64,000 nucleotides of DNA from Empedobacter brevis_A (GCF_965118635.1 NZ_CBCPHV010000002.1:62001-126000); one strand, 5' to 3'. Counted from the stretch's first letter, positions 36,372-45,518 are shown. Notes: generated from the sequence alone by a model not told the origin. Translations and numbers: made by a program.

Positions 36372-36509
36372 ATGCAAGCCAATAAAAAGAAAAAAAGCCT
36401 GAACCGGAATGTAGAGTTTGGGAGTAAAAAAGTACAGTTTAAAGATATAATCATTGTTGCAATATTAATCTTTATTATCGCTCTAACAATTTTAAAATTT
36501 ATTAACTAA
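36372..36509 (+). CDS. small single-span membrane protein (45 residues)
   Basis: ATG to TAA frame of 45 codons. The N-terminus is strongly basic ('QANKKKKSLNR'), then 'EFGSKKVQFKD', then one hydrophobic span ('IIIVAILIFIIALTILKF'). The positive-inside rule puts the N-terminus in the cytoplasm. It has its own promoter element 18 bases upstream and a strong terminator starting 5 bases after the stop, so it looks like a real single-gene unit. No known family recognised. Confidence 0.65.
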   Translation: MQANKKKKSLNRNVEFGSKKVQFKDIIIVAILIFIIALTILKFIN

Positions 36510-36513
36510 TCAT

Positions 36514-36544
36514 AAAAAAACCACTTCTTCTGAAGTGGTTTTTT
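36514..36544. terminator. bidirectional intrinsic terminator
   Basis: Hairpin AAAAAACCACTTC-TTCT-GAAGTGGTTTTTT between the small membrane protein gene and the convergent minus-strand operon. Confidence 0.9.
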
Positions 36545-36554
36545 GTTTTTATTT

Positions 36555-36935
36555 TTATTTCTTTTTTATAGAAACTAATTTGGAATCTTCTTTGCAAATT
36601 TCCAACACAAAATCATAATCTTTCGTATTGTCTTTGCTCTTATAGTTCGCCAAATATTCTCTACATGGAATTTGATCTTTTTTCGAATGATCGAAATCAA
36701 CTTTACTTCTTTTGAATAATTCTTTTTTTAAAAATGTAGAATCTAAATTTTCTGCTTTTAAAAATGCTTGAGCTTCTGGTGAAATTGATAATCTTTTTGA
36801 AAAAGCTTCATCCAAAACTCTTGCATTTGGAAAGTAATTACATGAGAAAGCACGAGGTCCAAACGCCATTGCGACGAAAACTAACCCAATTCCAACTCCT
36901 AGCAAATACTTCATAAATCTTTGCGTAAACGTCAT
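36555..36935 (-). CDS. membrane-anchored small protein, possibly DUF4258-like
   Basis: 126 residues with one N-terminal span ('YLLGVGIGLVFVAMAFG') then 'SCNYFPNARVLDEAFSKRLSISPEAQAFLKAENLDSTFLKKELF'. The 'C.YFPNARVL' pattern recurs in Flavobacteriia proteins often listed as DUF4258; I am not certain of the number. It overlaps the alanine dehydrogenase gene by 4 bases (ATGA), so it is translated as the last gene of the porX-tsaE-ald operon. Confidence 0.7.
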   Translation of the reverse strand: MTFTQRFMKYLLGVGIGLVFVAMAFGPRAFSCNYFPNARVLDEAFSKRLSISPEAQAFLKAENLDSTFLKKELFKRSKVDFDHSKKDQIPCREYLANYKSKDNTKDYDFVLEICKEDSKLVSIKKK

Positions 36936-38137
36936 ATGATCAATAAATTAATGTCGTGAAATGGTAAATCAAACCAATCACATAAGTTCTTTTTTACAAT
37001 TCTTCCTTTGTACAAATATACGCCATTTCTTATAGTTTTATCAGATTGTACGACATTTGCAAAACCAGATTCTTCAGAAATTTGAAATAAATAGGATAAA
37101 AAATAATTGCTCAATGCTTTAGTAGAAGTGCGTGCAACACGAGAAGTGATATTAGAAACAGCATAATGAATAATATCATTCTTGATAAGTATAGGATGAT
37201 CATGCGTTGTTAATTCAGAAGTTTCGAAACAACCTCCTTGATCTATACTCACATCAATAATAACAGCTCCAGCTTTCATATTTTGTACCATCATTTCCGT
37301 TACAACACAAGGTGTGCGCGTTTCTCCGCGAAGTGCTCCAATTGCTAAATCGCAACGTCGTAATGCTTTTCCTAATTCTTTTGGATCTAATGTAGAAGTG
37401 GAAACACGTTGACCAATATTTTGTTGTAAACGTCTAAGTCTTGTTAATGAATTATCAAAAACACGAACCGAAGCTCCTAAACCTAATGCTGTTCTTGTTG
37501 CATTTTCGGCAACTGTTCCAGCTCCAAGAATTACAACTTCTGTCGGACGAACACCTGTTACGCCACCCATTAAGATTCCATTTCCTGCATTTGTAGAAGA
37601 CATTAATTCACTTGCAACTAAAATTGCAGTTGTTCCAGCAATTTCACTTAATAATCGAACAACAGGCAAATGATTTTGTTCGTCTCTAATAAATTCAAAT
37701 CCAACTGCATTAATACGTTTTGAAATTAATTTCAGGAAATATTCACGTTTCAATGTATTTGTCGGAACCGAAGAAATAATTAAAGCATTTGGTTTTATCC
37801 AATCAATTTCTTGTAACGTAAGTGGTCCTACTTTTAGGATAATAGGTTTTTCGAAAACAGTTTGTGTACTGTAAGAAATTTGGGCTCCAGCTTCAGAATA
37901 TTCTTTATCCGAATAATTTGCGCCTTCTCCTGCGCCAGTTTCTATCGTAACTTGATGCCCATTATTGACTAAAATTTCGACTGCATCAGGAGAAAGACAA
38001 ATTCTTTTTTCTTGATTATTTGTTTCTTTCGGAATACCAATATCAAAGCGTTCTTTCTTATGGGGAACCTCTAAACGCTCTGGTTGAGGAATAAGATCCT
38101 CTTGAGAAAAAGGCGTAAAAATATTTTTTCCGTCCAT
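36932..38137 (-). CDS. ald: alanine dehydrogenase / NAD(P) transhydrogenase alpha-like protein
   Basis: 401 residues, about 30 longer at the N-terminus than typical alanine dehydrogenase. 'FDIGIPKETNNQEKRICLSPDAVEILVNNGHQVTIETGAG' opens the catalytic domain; 'VVILGAGTVAENATRTALGLGASVRVFDNSL' is the NAD-binding Rossmann fold; 'GAVIIDVSIDQGGCFETSELTTHDHPI' follows, as in Ald. It would interconvert alanine and pyruvate with NADH. Third gene of the operon, 6 bases after tsaE. Confidence 0.85.
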   Translation of the reverse strand: MDGKNIFTPFSQEDLIPQPERLEVPHKKERFDIGIPKETNNQEKRICLSPDAVEILVNNGHQVTIETGAGEGANYSDKEYSEAGAQISYSTQTVFEKPIILKVGPLTLQEIDWIKPNALIISSVPTNTLKREYFLKLISKRINAVGFEFIRDEQNHLPVVRLLSEIAGTTAILVASELMSSTNAGNGILMGGVTGVRPTEVVILGAGTVAENATRTALGLGASVRVFDNSLTRLRRLQQNIGQRVSTSTLDPKELGKALRRCDLAIGALRGETRTPCVVTEMMVQNMKAGAVIIDVSIDQGGCFETSELTTHDHPILIKNDIIHYAVSNITSRVARTSTKALSNYFLSYLFQISEESGFANVVQSDKTIRNGVYLYKGRIVKKNLCDWFDLPFHDINLLII

Positions 38138-38143
38138 ATATTA

Positions 38144-38548
38144 TTAGCTAAAATTTAAATGACGAACACCTCCTACATTTTCCAATGTAATTGAGTGATG
38201 CTCATCTGGTATAAAGTTAGCAATTTTATTTGGCCATTCCATTAAACAATATTGATTTGAATATAAATATTCTTCAATTCCAAAATCTAAGGCTTCATCT
38301 TCATGATTTAGACGATAAAAATCGAAATGATACACTTTTCCTTTGTCAGTATCATATTCATTAACAATTGAAAAAGTTGGGCTCGAAACTTCATCATTTG
38401 TTCCTAAAGCTTTTACAAACTCTTTGATAAAAGTAGTTTTTCCTGCGCCCATTTCTCCTTCGAAAGTGATTAATTTGTACTGAAGTTGATCGATTATTTT
38501 TTTAGCAACTTCTGGTAATTCGTCTAAATTATTGATAATAAATTCCAT
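38144..38548 (-). CDS. tsaE: tRNA threonylcarbamoyladenosine biosynthesis ATPase TsaE
   Basis: 134 residues, the usual size. Walker A 'FEGEMGAGKTTFIKEFVKALG' near residue 35, switch 'SSPTFSIVNEY' and 'YHFDFYRL' are the TsaE signature. It supports the TsaB-TsaD step in making t6A37 of tRNA. Its start abuts the porX stop (no gap), so the genes are coupled. Confidence 0.95.
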   Translation of the reverse strand: MEFIINNLDELPEVAKKIIDQLQYKLITFEGEMGAGKTTFIKEFVKALGTNDEVSSPTFSIVNEYDTDKGKVYHFDFYRLNHEDEALDFGIEEYLYSNQYCLMEWPNKIANFIPDEHHSITLENVGGVRHLNFS

Positions 38549-40102
38549 TTAATTTTTTGGTGTTAAAACAACCATTGGGATAATTATTTCTTCTAACGAA
38601 ATTCCACCATGTTGGTAAGTGTTTTTGTAATAATTAACGAAATGATTGTAATTTTTTGGATACGTTAAAAATAAATTTTCTTTTGCAAAGATATACTTTG
38701 ACGTAACATTTACCTTAGGTAAAAGGAATTTTTCTGGTTGATCGACTGCCAAAACATCTTTCGGATCATATTGCAATTGTTTACCCAATTTATAGCGTAA
38801 ATTTGTACTCGCTTCCTTATCTCCAATAACTTTTGTTGGTTCTTTTACGTAAATTGTTCCATGATCGGTTGTTACGATGATTTTCATCTTTTCTTGCGCT
38901 GCTTTTTTTACAATTTCCATTAAGTAAGAATTTTCAAACCAATGTTTTGTAATCGAACGATATGTTTTATCATCACGAATAATTTCTCCAACAATTCGAT
39001 TGTCTGTTTTTGCATGCGAAAGAATATCGATAAAATTGTAGACAATTACATTCAAATTATTTTTTTTGTAATTATTAAAATCATCAGCAATTTTTTTCTC
39101 AAAATCAGAATTTAATATTTTGAAATAATTATACGATAAATCACCATAACCAAGACGTTTTAATTGTTCTCCAAGCAACTCTTTTTCGTGCATATTTTTG
39201 TTTCCTTCGTCAGTATCATTTAACCAAAATTCAGGATATTTTTGTTCAATTTCCAATGGCATTAATCCTGAAAAGAAAGCATTTCTTGCATATTGCGTTG
39301 CCGAAGGTAAAATGCTATAATATAGATTTTCGTCTGCAGTATTATAATATCGATTAAAAATTGGCTCAATAACTTTCCATTGATCGTAGCGCAAATTATC
39401 AATCAAAATTAATAAAACATGCTCGTCTTTTCCAAGTTGAGGTCGAACCAATTGATTGAAAATTGTATGCGATAAAACAGGTCGATCTTCTTCGTTATGC
39501 AACCAATCTTCATAATTTCTTTCAATAAATTTGAAAAAAGCAGCATTTGCTTCACTTTTCTGATTTTCGATGATTTGAGAAAGTGCTGTATCTTCAATAT
39601 TTTCCAATTCAAGCTCCCAAAAAACCAATTTTTTATAAATCTCTTGCCAATCTTCAAAATCGCGAGCATTCATCATATCCATTGTGATATTTCTGAATTC
39701 TTGCTGATAATTGATTACTGTTTTTTCAGAGATAAATTTCGAAGAATCTAAAATCTTTTTCAAACTCAACAAAATTTGATTTGGATTAACAGGTTTTATT
39801 AAATAATCTGCTATATGAGATCCAATTGCATCTTCCATTATGTGTTCTTCCTCACTTTTTGTAACCATAATTACAGGAAGATTCGGACGCAATTCTTTAA
39901 TTTTCGGTAAAGCTTCTAAACCACTTAAACCTGGCATGTTTTCGTCGATTAAAACAGCTGCGAAATTCTCTTTTTCTATTACTTCTAATGCATCAGTTGC
40001 ATTATTTATCATTGTTGTATCGTATCCTTTTTTCTCTAAAAAAAGTTGGTGTGGTTTCAATAAATCGATTTCATCATCAATCCATAAAATTTTTATAGCC
40101 AT
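38549..40102 (-). CDS. porX: T9SS response regulator PorX (receiver plus PglZ domain)
   Basis: 517 residues. An N-terminal receiver domain (about 1-120) has the acidic pocket 'WIDDEIDLLKPH', the phospho-Asp in 'VLIDENMPGLSG', 'VTKSEEE' and the Lys in 'YLIKPVNP'. A helical region is followed by a PglZ/alkaline-phosphatase-like domain (about 200-510) with 'LLILIDNLRYDQWKVI' and 'IIVTTDHGTIYVK'. PorX with the kinase PorY and a sigma factor controls type IX secretion genes; its PglZ domain hydrolyses oligonucleotides in characterised relatives. First gene of an operon with tsaE, ald and a small protein. Confidence 0.95.
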   Translation of the reverse strand: MAIKILWIDDEIDLLKPHQLFLEKKGYDTTMINNATDALEVIEKENFAAVLIDENMPGLSGLEALPKIKELRPNLPVIMVTKSEEEHIMEDAIGSHIADYLIKPVNPNQILLSLKKILDSSKFISEKTVINYQQEFRNITMDMMNARDFEDWQEIYKKLVFWELELENIEDTALSQIIENQKSEANAAFFKFIERNYEDWLHNEEDRPVLSHTIFNQLVRPQLGKDEHVLLILIDNLRYDQWKVIEPIFNRYYNTADENLYYSILPSATQYARNAFFSGLMPLEIEQKYPEFWLNDTDEGNKNMHEKELLGEQLKRLGYGDLSYNYFKILNSDFEKKIADDFNNYKKNNLNVIVYNFIDILSHAKTDNRIVGEIIRDDKTYRSITKHWFENSYLMEIVKKAAQEKMKIIVTTDHGTIYVKEPTKVIGDKEASTNLRYKLGKQLQYDPKDVLAVDQPEKFLLPKVNVTSKYIFAKENLFLTYPKNYNHFVNYYKNTYQHGGISLEEIIIPMVVLTPKN

Positions 40103-40143
40103 TTGTTGTATTTTATATTGTTTGTCTACTTTTAGAATAATTC

Positions 40144-40151
40144 CAAATATA
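40144..40151 (-). promoter_or_regulatory. -7 promoter element (TATATTTG) of the porX operon
   Basis: Perfect TAnnTTTG on the minus strand, 41 bases before the porX ATG. Confidence 0.55.
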
Positions 40152-40327
40152 GTGATAACGGCAATCTTAAAATAAAAATTTTATGTTAAACAAAACTTGA
40201 TTTTTGCTAAAATTTGCAGTGAAATTTAGTATAATTAATTCTAAAAATCATTTTTATCCTAAAATAAAATATTTGATAAAAATCGATCCTAATTTTAAAA
40301 AGTAAGTTCTAAATAAGTAAAAATTCA

Positions 40328-40335
40328 TATATTTG
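40328..40335 (+). promoter_or_regulatory. -7 promoter element (TATATTTG) of the HD-domain gene
   Basis: Perfect TAnnTTTG, 17 bases before the TTG start at 40353. Confidence 0.55.
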
Positions 40336-40352
40336 CGGATAAAATAATACGT

Positions 40353-41567
40353 TTGAATTCATTAAACAATAATAAGTTAAAGATAGTAAATGATCCAGTT
40401 CATGGATTTATAACGATTCCAAACGAGCTTATTTATCAAATAATTCAACATCCGTATTTCCAGCGACTTCGTAGAATTTCACAAACAGGTTTAACAGAGC
40501 TAGTTTATCCAGGAGCGAGACATTCTCGTTTTCATCATGCTTTAGGTTGTATGCATTTGATGCAAAAAGCCTTGAATATTCTCAAAAGAAAAAATGTTGA
40601 AATTACTCCTGAAGAAGAAAATGGTGCTCTAATTGCAATTCTTTTGCATGATTTGGGACATGGTCCTTTTTCGCATTCTCTTGAACATTCTATAATTAAT
40701 GGTTCTCATCACGAAGAAATTTCTCTTCGTTTAATGGAAGAATTAAATCAAATTTTTGATAATCGATTGGCTTTAGCGATTGAAATTTTTAAAGGAAATC
40801 ATCCTAAAAAATTTTTATCACAATTGGTTTCAAGTCAATTGGATTGCGATCGAATGGATTATTTGAAACGAGATAGTTTTTACACAGGAGTTGTGGAAGG
40901 AAGTATAAACCCAGAACGAATTATCTCGATGATGAATGTTGCTAATAATGAATTGGTGATAGAAGCGAAAGGAATTCCATCTGTTGAGAAATTTTTGATG
41001 GCGCGATTATTTATGTATATGCAAGTATATATGCATAAGAAATCTTTCACGGCCGAAAATTTTTTGATTAGCGCGTTGAGAAGAGCAAAAGAATTGACAA
41101 AAGCGGGAGAAAATCTTTTTGCAACATTTGCTTTTAAATATTTTTTAGAAGAAAACGAAGTTGGAAATTTATCTAAAAAAGGATTGGAAATTTTTACACG
41201 TTTAGATGATTCAGATGTTTTATCAGCGATAAAAGAATGGCAGTATCATGATGATTTAATTTTAAGTAAATTATCAAAAAATATCATTCAACGTATGTTA
41301 CCAAAATCATATTTAATGGATACAAAATTATCCGATGAAGAAATTTTGGTTGAGAAAAATAGAGTGGAAGAAGCTTTAGGGATTGAGGATGCAAGTTATT
41401 TTGTTGAACAAACAACGATAAATATTGTTCCTTATGAAAGATCAAAAAATCCGATAAAGGTTTTATATAAAAATGGAGAGGTAAAAGAAATTTCGAGTTC
41501 AGAAAAGAGTATGTTAACTCAATTTTTGCAACAAGAAATAACAAAATATCATTACCATAGTTTTTGA
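40353..41567 (+). CDS. HD-domain phosphohydrolase (dNTPase-like)
   Basis: 404 residues from a TTG start; the family start 'KIVNDPVHGFITIPNELIYQIIQHPYFQRLRRISQTGLTELVYPGARHSRFHHALG' follows directly. The metal ligands are His in 'SRFHHALG', 'LLHDLGHGPFSHSLEH' (HD pair) and the later 'SQLDCDRMDYLKRD' Asp. This family resembles SAMHD1/dGTPase proteins; nucleotide specificity is not known for this member. It precedes lpxD with its own promoter. Confidence 0.9.
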   Translation: MNSLNNNKLKIVNDPVHGFITIPNELIYQIIQHPYFQRLRRISQTGLTELVYPGARHSRFHHALGCMHLMQKALNILKRKNVEITPEEENGALIAILLHDLGHGPFSHSLEHSIINGSHHEEISLRLMEELNQIFDNRLALAIEIFKGNHPKKFLSQLVSSQLDCDRMDYLKRDSFYTGVVEGSINPERIISMMNVANNELVIEAKGIPSVEKFLMARLFMYMQVYMHKKSFTAENFLISALRRAKELTKAGENLFATFAFKYFLEENEVGNLSKKGLEIFTRLDDSDVLSAIKEWQYHDDLILSKLSKNIIQRMLPKSYLMDTKLSDEEILVEKNRVEEALGIEDASYFVEQTTINIVPYERSKNPIKVLYKNGEVKEISSSEKSMLTQFLQQEITKYHYHSF

Positions 41568-41641
41568 AATAATTACTAGAAGAATTTGACAAAAAAGTTA
41601 AATAACTTAAATAATCATTTTATAAATTTAAGAATAATTAT

Positions 41642-41649
41642 TAGTTTTG
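41642..41649 (+). promoter_or_regulatory. -7 promoter element (TAGTTTTG) of lpxD, leaderless configuration
   Basis: Perfect TAnnTTTG ending 6 bases before the lpxD ATG at 41656. Confidence 0.6.
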
Positions 41650-41655
41650 CAGACT

Positions 41656-42681
41656 ATGAAATTTAAAGCTGCAGAGATTGCGCAATTATTGCAAGGAACC
41701 ATAAAAGGTGACGCAAATGTAGAAGTTTCCACATTATCGAAGATAGAGGAAGGAAAAGAAGGTTCGATTTCGTTTTTAGCCAATCCGAAATATGAGCACT
41801 TTATCTATACAACAAACGCTTCTATTGTGATTGTTAGTAAAGATTTTGTGGCTTCAGGTCCTATTTCGTCTACATTAATTGTGGTTGAAGATGCTTATCA
41901 AGCCTTTACACAATTATTACAATATTATAACACAGTTAAAAATAATAAAGTTGGAATAGAAGAATATACGAAAGTTAATTCTACTGCTCAACTAGGGGAT
42001 AATATATATATTGGAAGTTTTTCTTATATTGGAGCTAATGTTTCAATTGGGAATAATGTGAAAATTTATCCTAATGTAACTATTGGTGATCATGCTAAGA
42101 TTGGTGATAATACAATTTTGCATTCGGGTGTACAAGTTTATGAAGAATGTAAAATTGGACAAAATTGTATCATTCATTCTAATGTTGTGATTGGAGCTGA
42201 TGGTTTCGGTTTTGCACCAAATCCAGATGGATCTTTCGAAAAAATTCCTCAAATAGGAAATGTTTTGATCGAAGATAATGTTGAAATTGGAGCAGGATCA
42301 ACAATAGATAGAGCAACAATGGGATCTACTATAATTCGTAAAGGAGTAAAATTAGATAACCAAATTCAAATTGCTCATAATGTTCAAATTGAAGAGAACA
42401 CAGTAATAGCATCACAAAGTGGTGTTGCAGGTTCTACAAAAATTGGACGCAATTGTATGATTGGAGGTCAGGTTGGTATTGCAGGTCATTTAACGATCGG
42501 AGATTTTGTTCAAATACAAGCTCAGAGTGGTATTAATGGTGATGTAGAAAGCAAAACGCAATTGTATGGTTCACCAGCAATGGATGCGGCAAGCTTTAGA
42601 AAATCGTACGTACATTTTAGAAAGTTTCCAGAAATTGTGAAACGAATCGATGAATTAGAAAAAGAGAACAAACAAAAGTAA
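41656..42681 (+). CDS. lpxD: UDP-3-O-(3-hydroxyacyl)glucosamine N-acyltransferase
   Basis: 341 residues from the ATG at 41656; a TTG 9 bases upstream lies inside the promoter element. The N-terminal uridine-binding domain ('FKAAEIAQLLQGTIKGDANVEV', 'SFLANPKYEHFIYTT') is followed by a left-handed hexapeptide-repeat helix (about 100-310) with 'DGFGFAPNPDGSFEKIPQIG' and the catalytic His in 'IQIAHNVQIEENTVIASQSGVAG'. Third acylation step of lipid A synthesis. First of the lpxD-lpxC/fabZ-lpxA-efp run. Confidence 0.95.
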   Translation: MKFKAAEIAQLLQGTIKGDANVEVSTLSKIEEGKEGSISFLANPKYEHFIYTTNASIVIVSKDFVASGPISSTLIVVEDAYQAFTQLLQYYNTVKNNKVGIEEYTKVNSTAQLGDNIYIGSFSYIGANVSIGNNVKIYPNVTIGDHAKIGDNTILHSGVQVYEECKIGQNCIIHSNVVIGADGFGFAPNPDGSFEKIPQIGNVLIEDNVEIGAGSTIDRATMGSTIIRKGVKLDNQIQIAHNVQIEENTVIASQSGVAGSTKIGRNCMIGGQVGIAGHLTIGDFVQIQAQSGINGDVESKTQLYGSPAMDAASFRKSYVHFRKFPEIVKRIDELEKENKQK

Positions 42682-42687
42682 AAGTTA

Positions 42688-44076
42688 ATGTCTGATAAAC
42701 AAAAAACTTTAGCGAATGAAGCCGTTCTAAAAGGTGTTGGCTTACATACAGGTAAATTTGTTACTTTAACATTTAAACCAGCTGAACCAGATACGGGATT
42801 TGTATTTGTTAGAACAGATTTAGAAGGTCAACCTCAAGTAGAAGCTGATGCACAATATGTTGTAAGCACAGCAAGAGGAACAACATTAGAAAAGAAAGGA
42901 GTTAAAGTACATACAACAGAGCATGTTTTAGCAGCTTTGGTAGGTATGGATATTGATAATTGCTACATCGAAATGGACAATGCCGAGCCACCAATTATGG
43001 ATGGTTCTTCTCGCTTTTTTGTAGAAGCGATAGAATCTGCTGGTATTGTAGAGCAAGATAAAGATAGAGAATACTATAGAATTAAAGAAATTGTAACTTA
43101 TGTAGATCCTGAAACAGGTTCAGAAATAACTGCGATTCCTGCAGATGAGTATCAAGTTACAGCAATGGTAGATTTCGGAACGAAAGTTTTAGGAACTCAG
43201 AATGCAACTTTAACTTCTATCAAAAACTTCAAACAAGATATATCTCAAGCAAGAACATTTTGTTTTTTACATGAGTTAGAACAATTGTTAGAAGCTGGTT
43301 TAGTAAAAGGAGGAGATTTAGACAATGCAATTGTTTATGTAGACAAAGAAATTACACCAGAAACAAAAGAAAAATTATGTAAAGCTTTCAATAGAGAAGA
43401 TGTTTCAATTCGTCCGAATGGAATTTTAGATCATTTGACTTTACATTATCCAAACGAAGCAGCTCGTCACAAATTGTTAGATGTTGTGGGAGATTTGGCT
43501 TTAGTAGGTAAAAAATTAAAGGCTAAAATTATTGCAACAAAGCCTGGACATCATACCAATACAAATTTTGCAAAAAAATTAAGCAAACAAATTAAATTGG
43601 CACAACGTAATAAAGTTCCAGAATTTGATTTGACAGCTGAACCAGTTTATGATATCAATGATATCATGAAACTATTACCACATCGACCACCATTTTTATT
43701 AATCGATAAAGTAATTTCTAAAAGTGCAGTAGGTTTAATCGGAGTGAAAAATGTAACGATAAACGAGCCTTTCTTTGTTGGACATTTTCCAAAAGAACCT
43801 GTAATGCCAGGAGTATTGCAAATAGAAGCAATGGCACAATTAGGAGGTTTATTAATTTTAGGAGAATTAGAAAATCCTCAAGATTACTCAACTTATTTCA
43901 TGAAAATTGAAAATGCTAAATTTAAACGCAAAATTATTCCAGGAGATACAATTGTATTTAAATTAGAATTAGTTGAACCAATTAGAAGAGGTATTGTTCA
44001 TATGCAAGGAATTGGATATGTAAACAATCAAATTGCCGTGGAAGCAGAAATGATGGCAGTTATTACAAAAGAATAA
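42688..44076 (+). CDS. lpxC/fabZ: fused UDP-3-O-acyl-GlcNAc deacetylase / 3-hydroxyacyl-ACP dehydratase
   Basis: 462 residues. LpxC domain about 1-305 with 'GVGLHTGKFVTLTFKPAEPDTG', zinc His in 'TTEHVLAALVG', 'MDGSSRFFVEAI', and 'LDHLTLHYPNEAARHKLLDVVGDLALVG'. FabZ domain about 320-462 with 'LLPHRPPFLLIDKV' and the catalytic His/Glu in 'GHFPKEPVMPGVLQIEAMAQLGG'. The fusion joins the committed lipid A step to fatty acid elongation, the competing use of 3-hydroxyacyl-ACP, and is a known Bacteroidetes arrangement. It lies 6 bases after lpxD. Confidence 0.97.
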   Translation: MSDKQKTLANEAVLKGVGLHTGKFVTLTFKPAEPDTGFVFVRTDLEGQPQVEADAQYVVSTARGTTLEKKGVKVHTTEHVLAALVGMDIDNCYIEMDNAEPPIMDGSSRFFVEAIESAGIVEQDKDREYYRIKEIVTYVDPETGSEITAIPADEYQVTAMVDFGTKVLGTQNATLTSIKNFKQDISQARTFCFLHELEQLLEAGLVKGGDLDNAIVYVDKEITPETKEKLCKAFNREDVSIRPNGILDHLTLHYPNEAARHKLLDVVGDLALVGKKLKAKIIATKPGHHTNTNFAKKLSKQIKLAQRNKVPEFDLTAEPVYDINDIMKLLPHRPPFLLIDKVISKSAVGLIGVKNVTINEPFFVGHFPKEPVMPGVLQIEAMAQLGGLLILGELENPQDYSTYFMKIENAKFKRKIIPGDTIVFKLELVEPIRRGIVHMQGIGYVNNQIAVEAEMMAVITKE

Positions 44077-44084
44077 TTAAAGAA

Positions 44085-44879
44085 ATGGAAGTTATGAATC
44101 ATCCGATGGCATATGTTCATCCAACTGCAATAATAGGTGAAAATGTTACAATTAGTCCTTTTTCTTCTATTTACGAAGATGTCGAAATTGGTGATGGAAC
44201 ATGGATTGGTCCTAATGTAACAATTATGTCAGGAGCACGTATTGGAAAAAATTGTAAAATTTATCCAGGAACAGTAATTTCTGGAGAACCTCAAGATTTA
44301 AAATACGAAGGTGAAAAAACTTTAACATATATTGGTGATAACACAACAATTCGTGAATGTGTTACTGTAAACAAAGGAACTAACGCTTTAGGTTATACGA
44401 AGATTGGTGACAACTGTTTAATTATGGCAACTGCTCACATCGCACACGATTGTGTTGTAGGAAATAATGTTGTAATTGTGAATGCAGTTGGTTTAGCAGG
44501 ACATATAGAAGTTGGAGATTTCGCTTTTATCGGTGGTTATAGTGCAGTTCATCAATTTACAAAAATTGGAGAACATGCTTTTGTCGCTGGTGCAACACAA
44601 ATTCGTAAAGATGTTCCTCCATACGTTAAAGCAGCAAAAAATCCTGTTGCTTACGCAGGTGTTAATGCAATTGGATTGAGAAGAAAAGGTTTCACATCAG
44701 AAGAAATTTTCGAAATTCAAGGTATTTACAGAATTTTATATCAACAAAAAAATAACGTATCTCAGGCTGTAGAACAAATCTTAGAAAAATTCCCAGATTC
44801 ACATTATCGTGACGTAATCTTGAATTTTATCAATACAAGTGATCGTGGAATTATGAAAGGATATAGCTCAGGAGTTTAA
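44085..44879 (+). CDS. lpxA: acyl-ACP--UDP-N-acetylglucosamine O-acyltransferase
   Basis: 264 residues. Hexapeptide-repeat helix with 'AYVHPTAIIGENVTISPFSSIYEDVEIGDGTWIGPNV', 'GEPQDLKYEGEKT', the catalytic His in 'MATAHIAHDCVVGNN', and the C-terminal helical domain 'GLRRKGFTSEEIFEIQGIYRILY'. First acylation of UDP-GlcNAc in lipid A synthesis. The ATG at 44085 is 8 bases after lpxC/fabZ; in-frame ATGs at 44094 and 44106 are alternatives. Confidence 0.96.
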   Translation: MEVMNHPMAYVHPTAIIGENVTISPFSSIYEDVEIGDGTWIGPNVTIMSGARIGKNCKIYPGTVISGEPQDLKYEGEKTLTYIGDNTTIRECVTVNKGTNALGYTKIGDNCLIMATAHIAHDCVVGNNVVIVNAVGLAGHIEVGDFAFIGGYSAVHQFTKIGEHAFVAGATQIRKDVPPYVKAAKNPVAYAGVNAIGLRRKGFTSEEIFEIQGIYRILYQQKNNVSQAVEQILEKFPDSHYRDVILNFINTSDRGIMKGYSSGV

Positions 44880-44901
44880 TCAAAATAATAAAATAGAATA
44901 A

Positions 44902-45468
44902 ATGGCAACAACTGCTGATATCAGAAAAGGTTTATGTATTATTTTCAATAATGATACGTATAAAATTATCGAATTTTTACACGTAAAACCAGGTAAAGGT
45001 CCTGCTTTCGTTCGTACAAAATTAAAATCATTAACAAACGGAAAAGTATTAGACAATACATTTTCTGCTGGACACAAAATTGAAGAAGTTCGTGTAGAAA
45101 CGCGTAACTATCAATATTTATATGAAGATGATAATGGTTTCCACTTCATGAATAATGACGATTACTCTCAAGTTTATTTGAACAAAGATTTGATTGATAA
45201 TTCTCAATTTATGAAAGCTGGTGACGAAGTGAAAATCTTGTTCCGTGCTTCTGATGAAACAGCTTTAGCTGCCGAGTTACCAAATACAGTAATCATGGAG
45301 ATTACTTATACTGAACCAGGTCTTAAAGGTGATACAGCCACAAATGCTACAAAACCTGCAACAACAGAAACTGGTGCTGAAATTCGTGTTCCTTTATTTA
45401 TCAACGAAGGTGATAAAGTAAAAATCAATACAGAAGATGGTTCTTATGTAGAGCGAATTAAAGAATAA
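44902..45468 (+). CDS. efp: elongation factor P
   Basis: 188 residues, the usual EF-P length. 'HVKPGKGPAFVRTKLKSLTNGKVLDNTFSAGHKIEEV' shows the conserved tip loop with Lys, followed by the two OB-fold domains ending 'GDKVKINTEDGSYVERIKE'. It relieves ribosome stalling at polyproline. Placement right after lpxA (22-base gap) and before a terminator suggests cotranscription with the lipid A genes. Confidence 0.97.
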   Translation: MATTADIRKGLCIIFNNDTYKIIEFLHVKPGKGPAFVRTKLKSLTNGKVLDNTFSAGHKIEEVRVETRNYQYLYEDDNGFHFMNNDDYSQVYLNKDLIDNSQFMKAGDEVKILFRASDETALAAELPNTVIMEITYTEPGLKGDTATNATKPATTETGAEIRVPLFINEGDKVKINTEDGSYVERIKE

Positions 45469-45489
45469 TAATTCCGAACAATTATAGAG

Positions 45490-45518
45490 AAAAGTAGCTA
45501 ATTTTAGCTACTTTTTTT
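45490..45518 (+). terminator. intrinsic terminator after efp
   Basis: Hairpin AAAGTAGCTAA-TT-TTAGCTACTTT followed by T residues. Confidence 0.9.
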
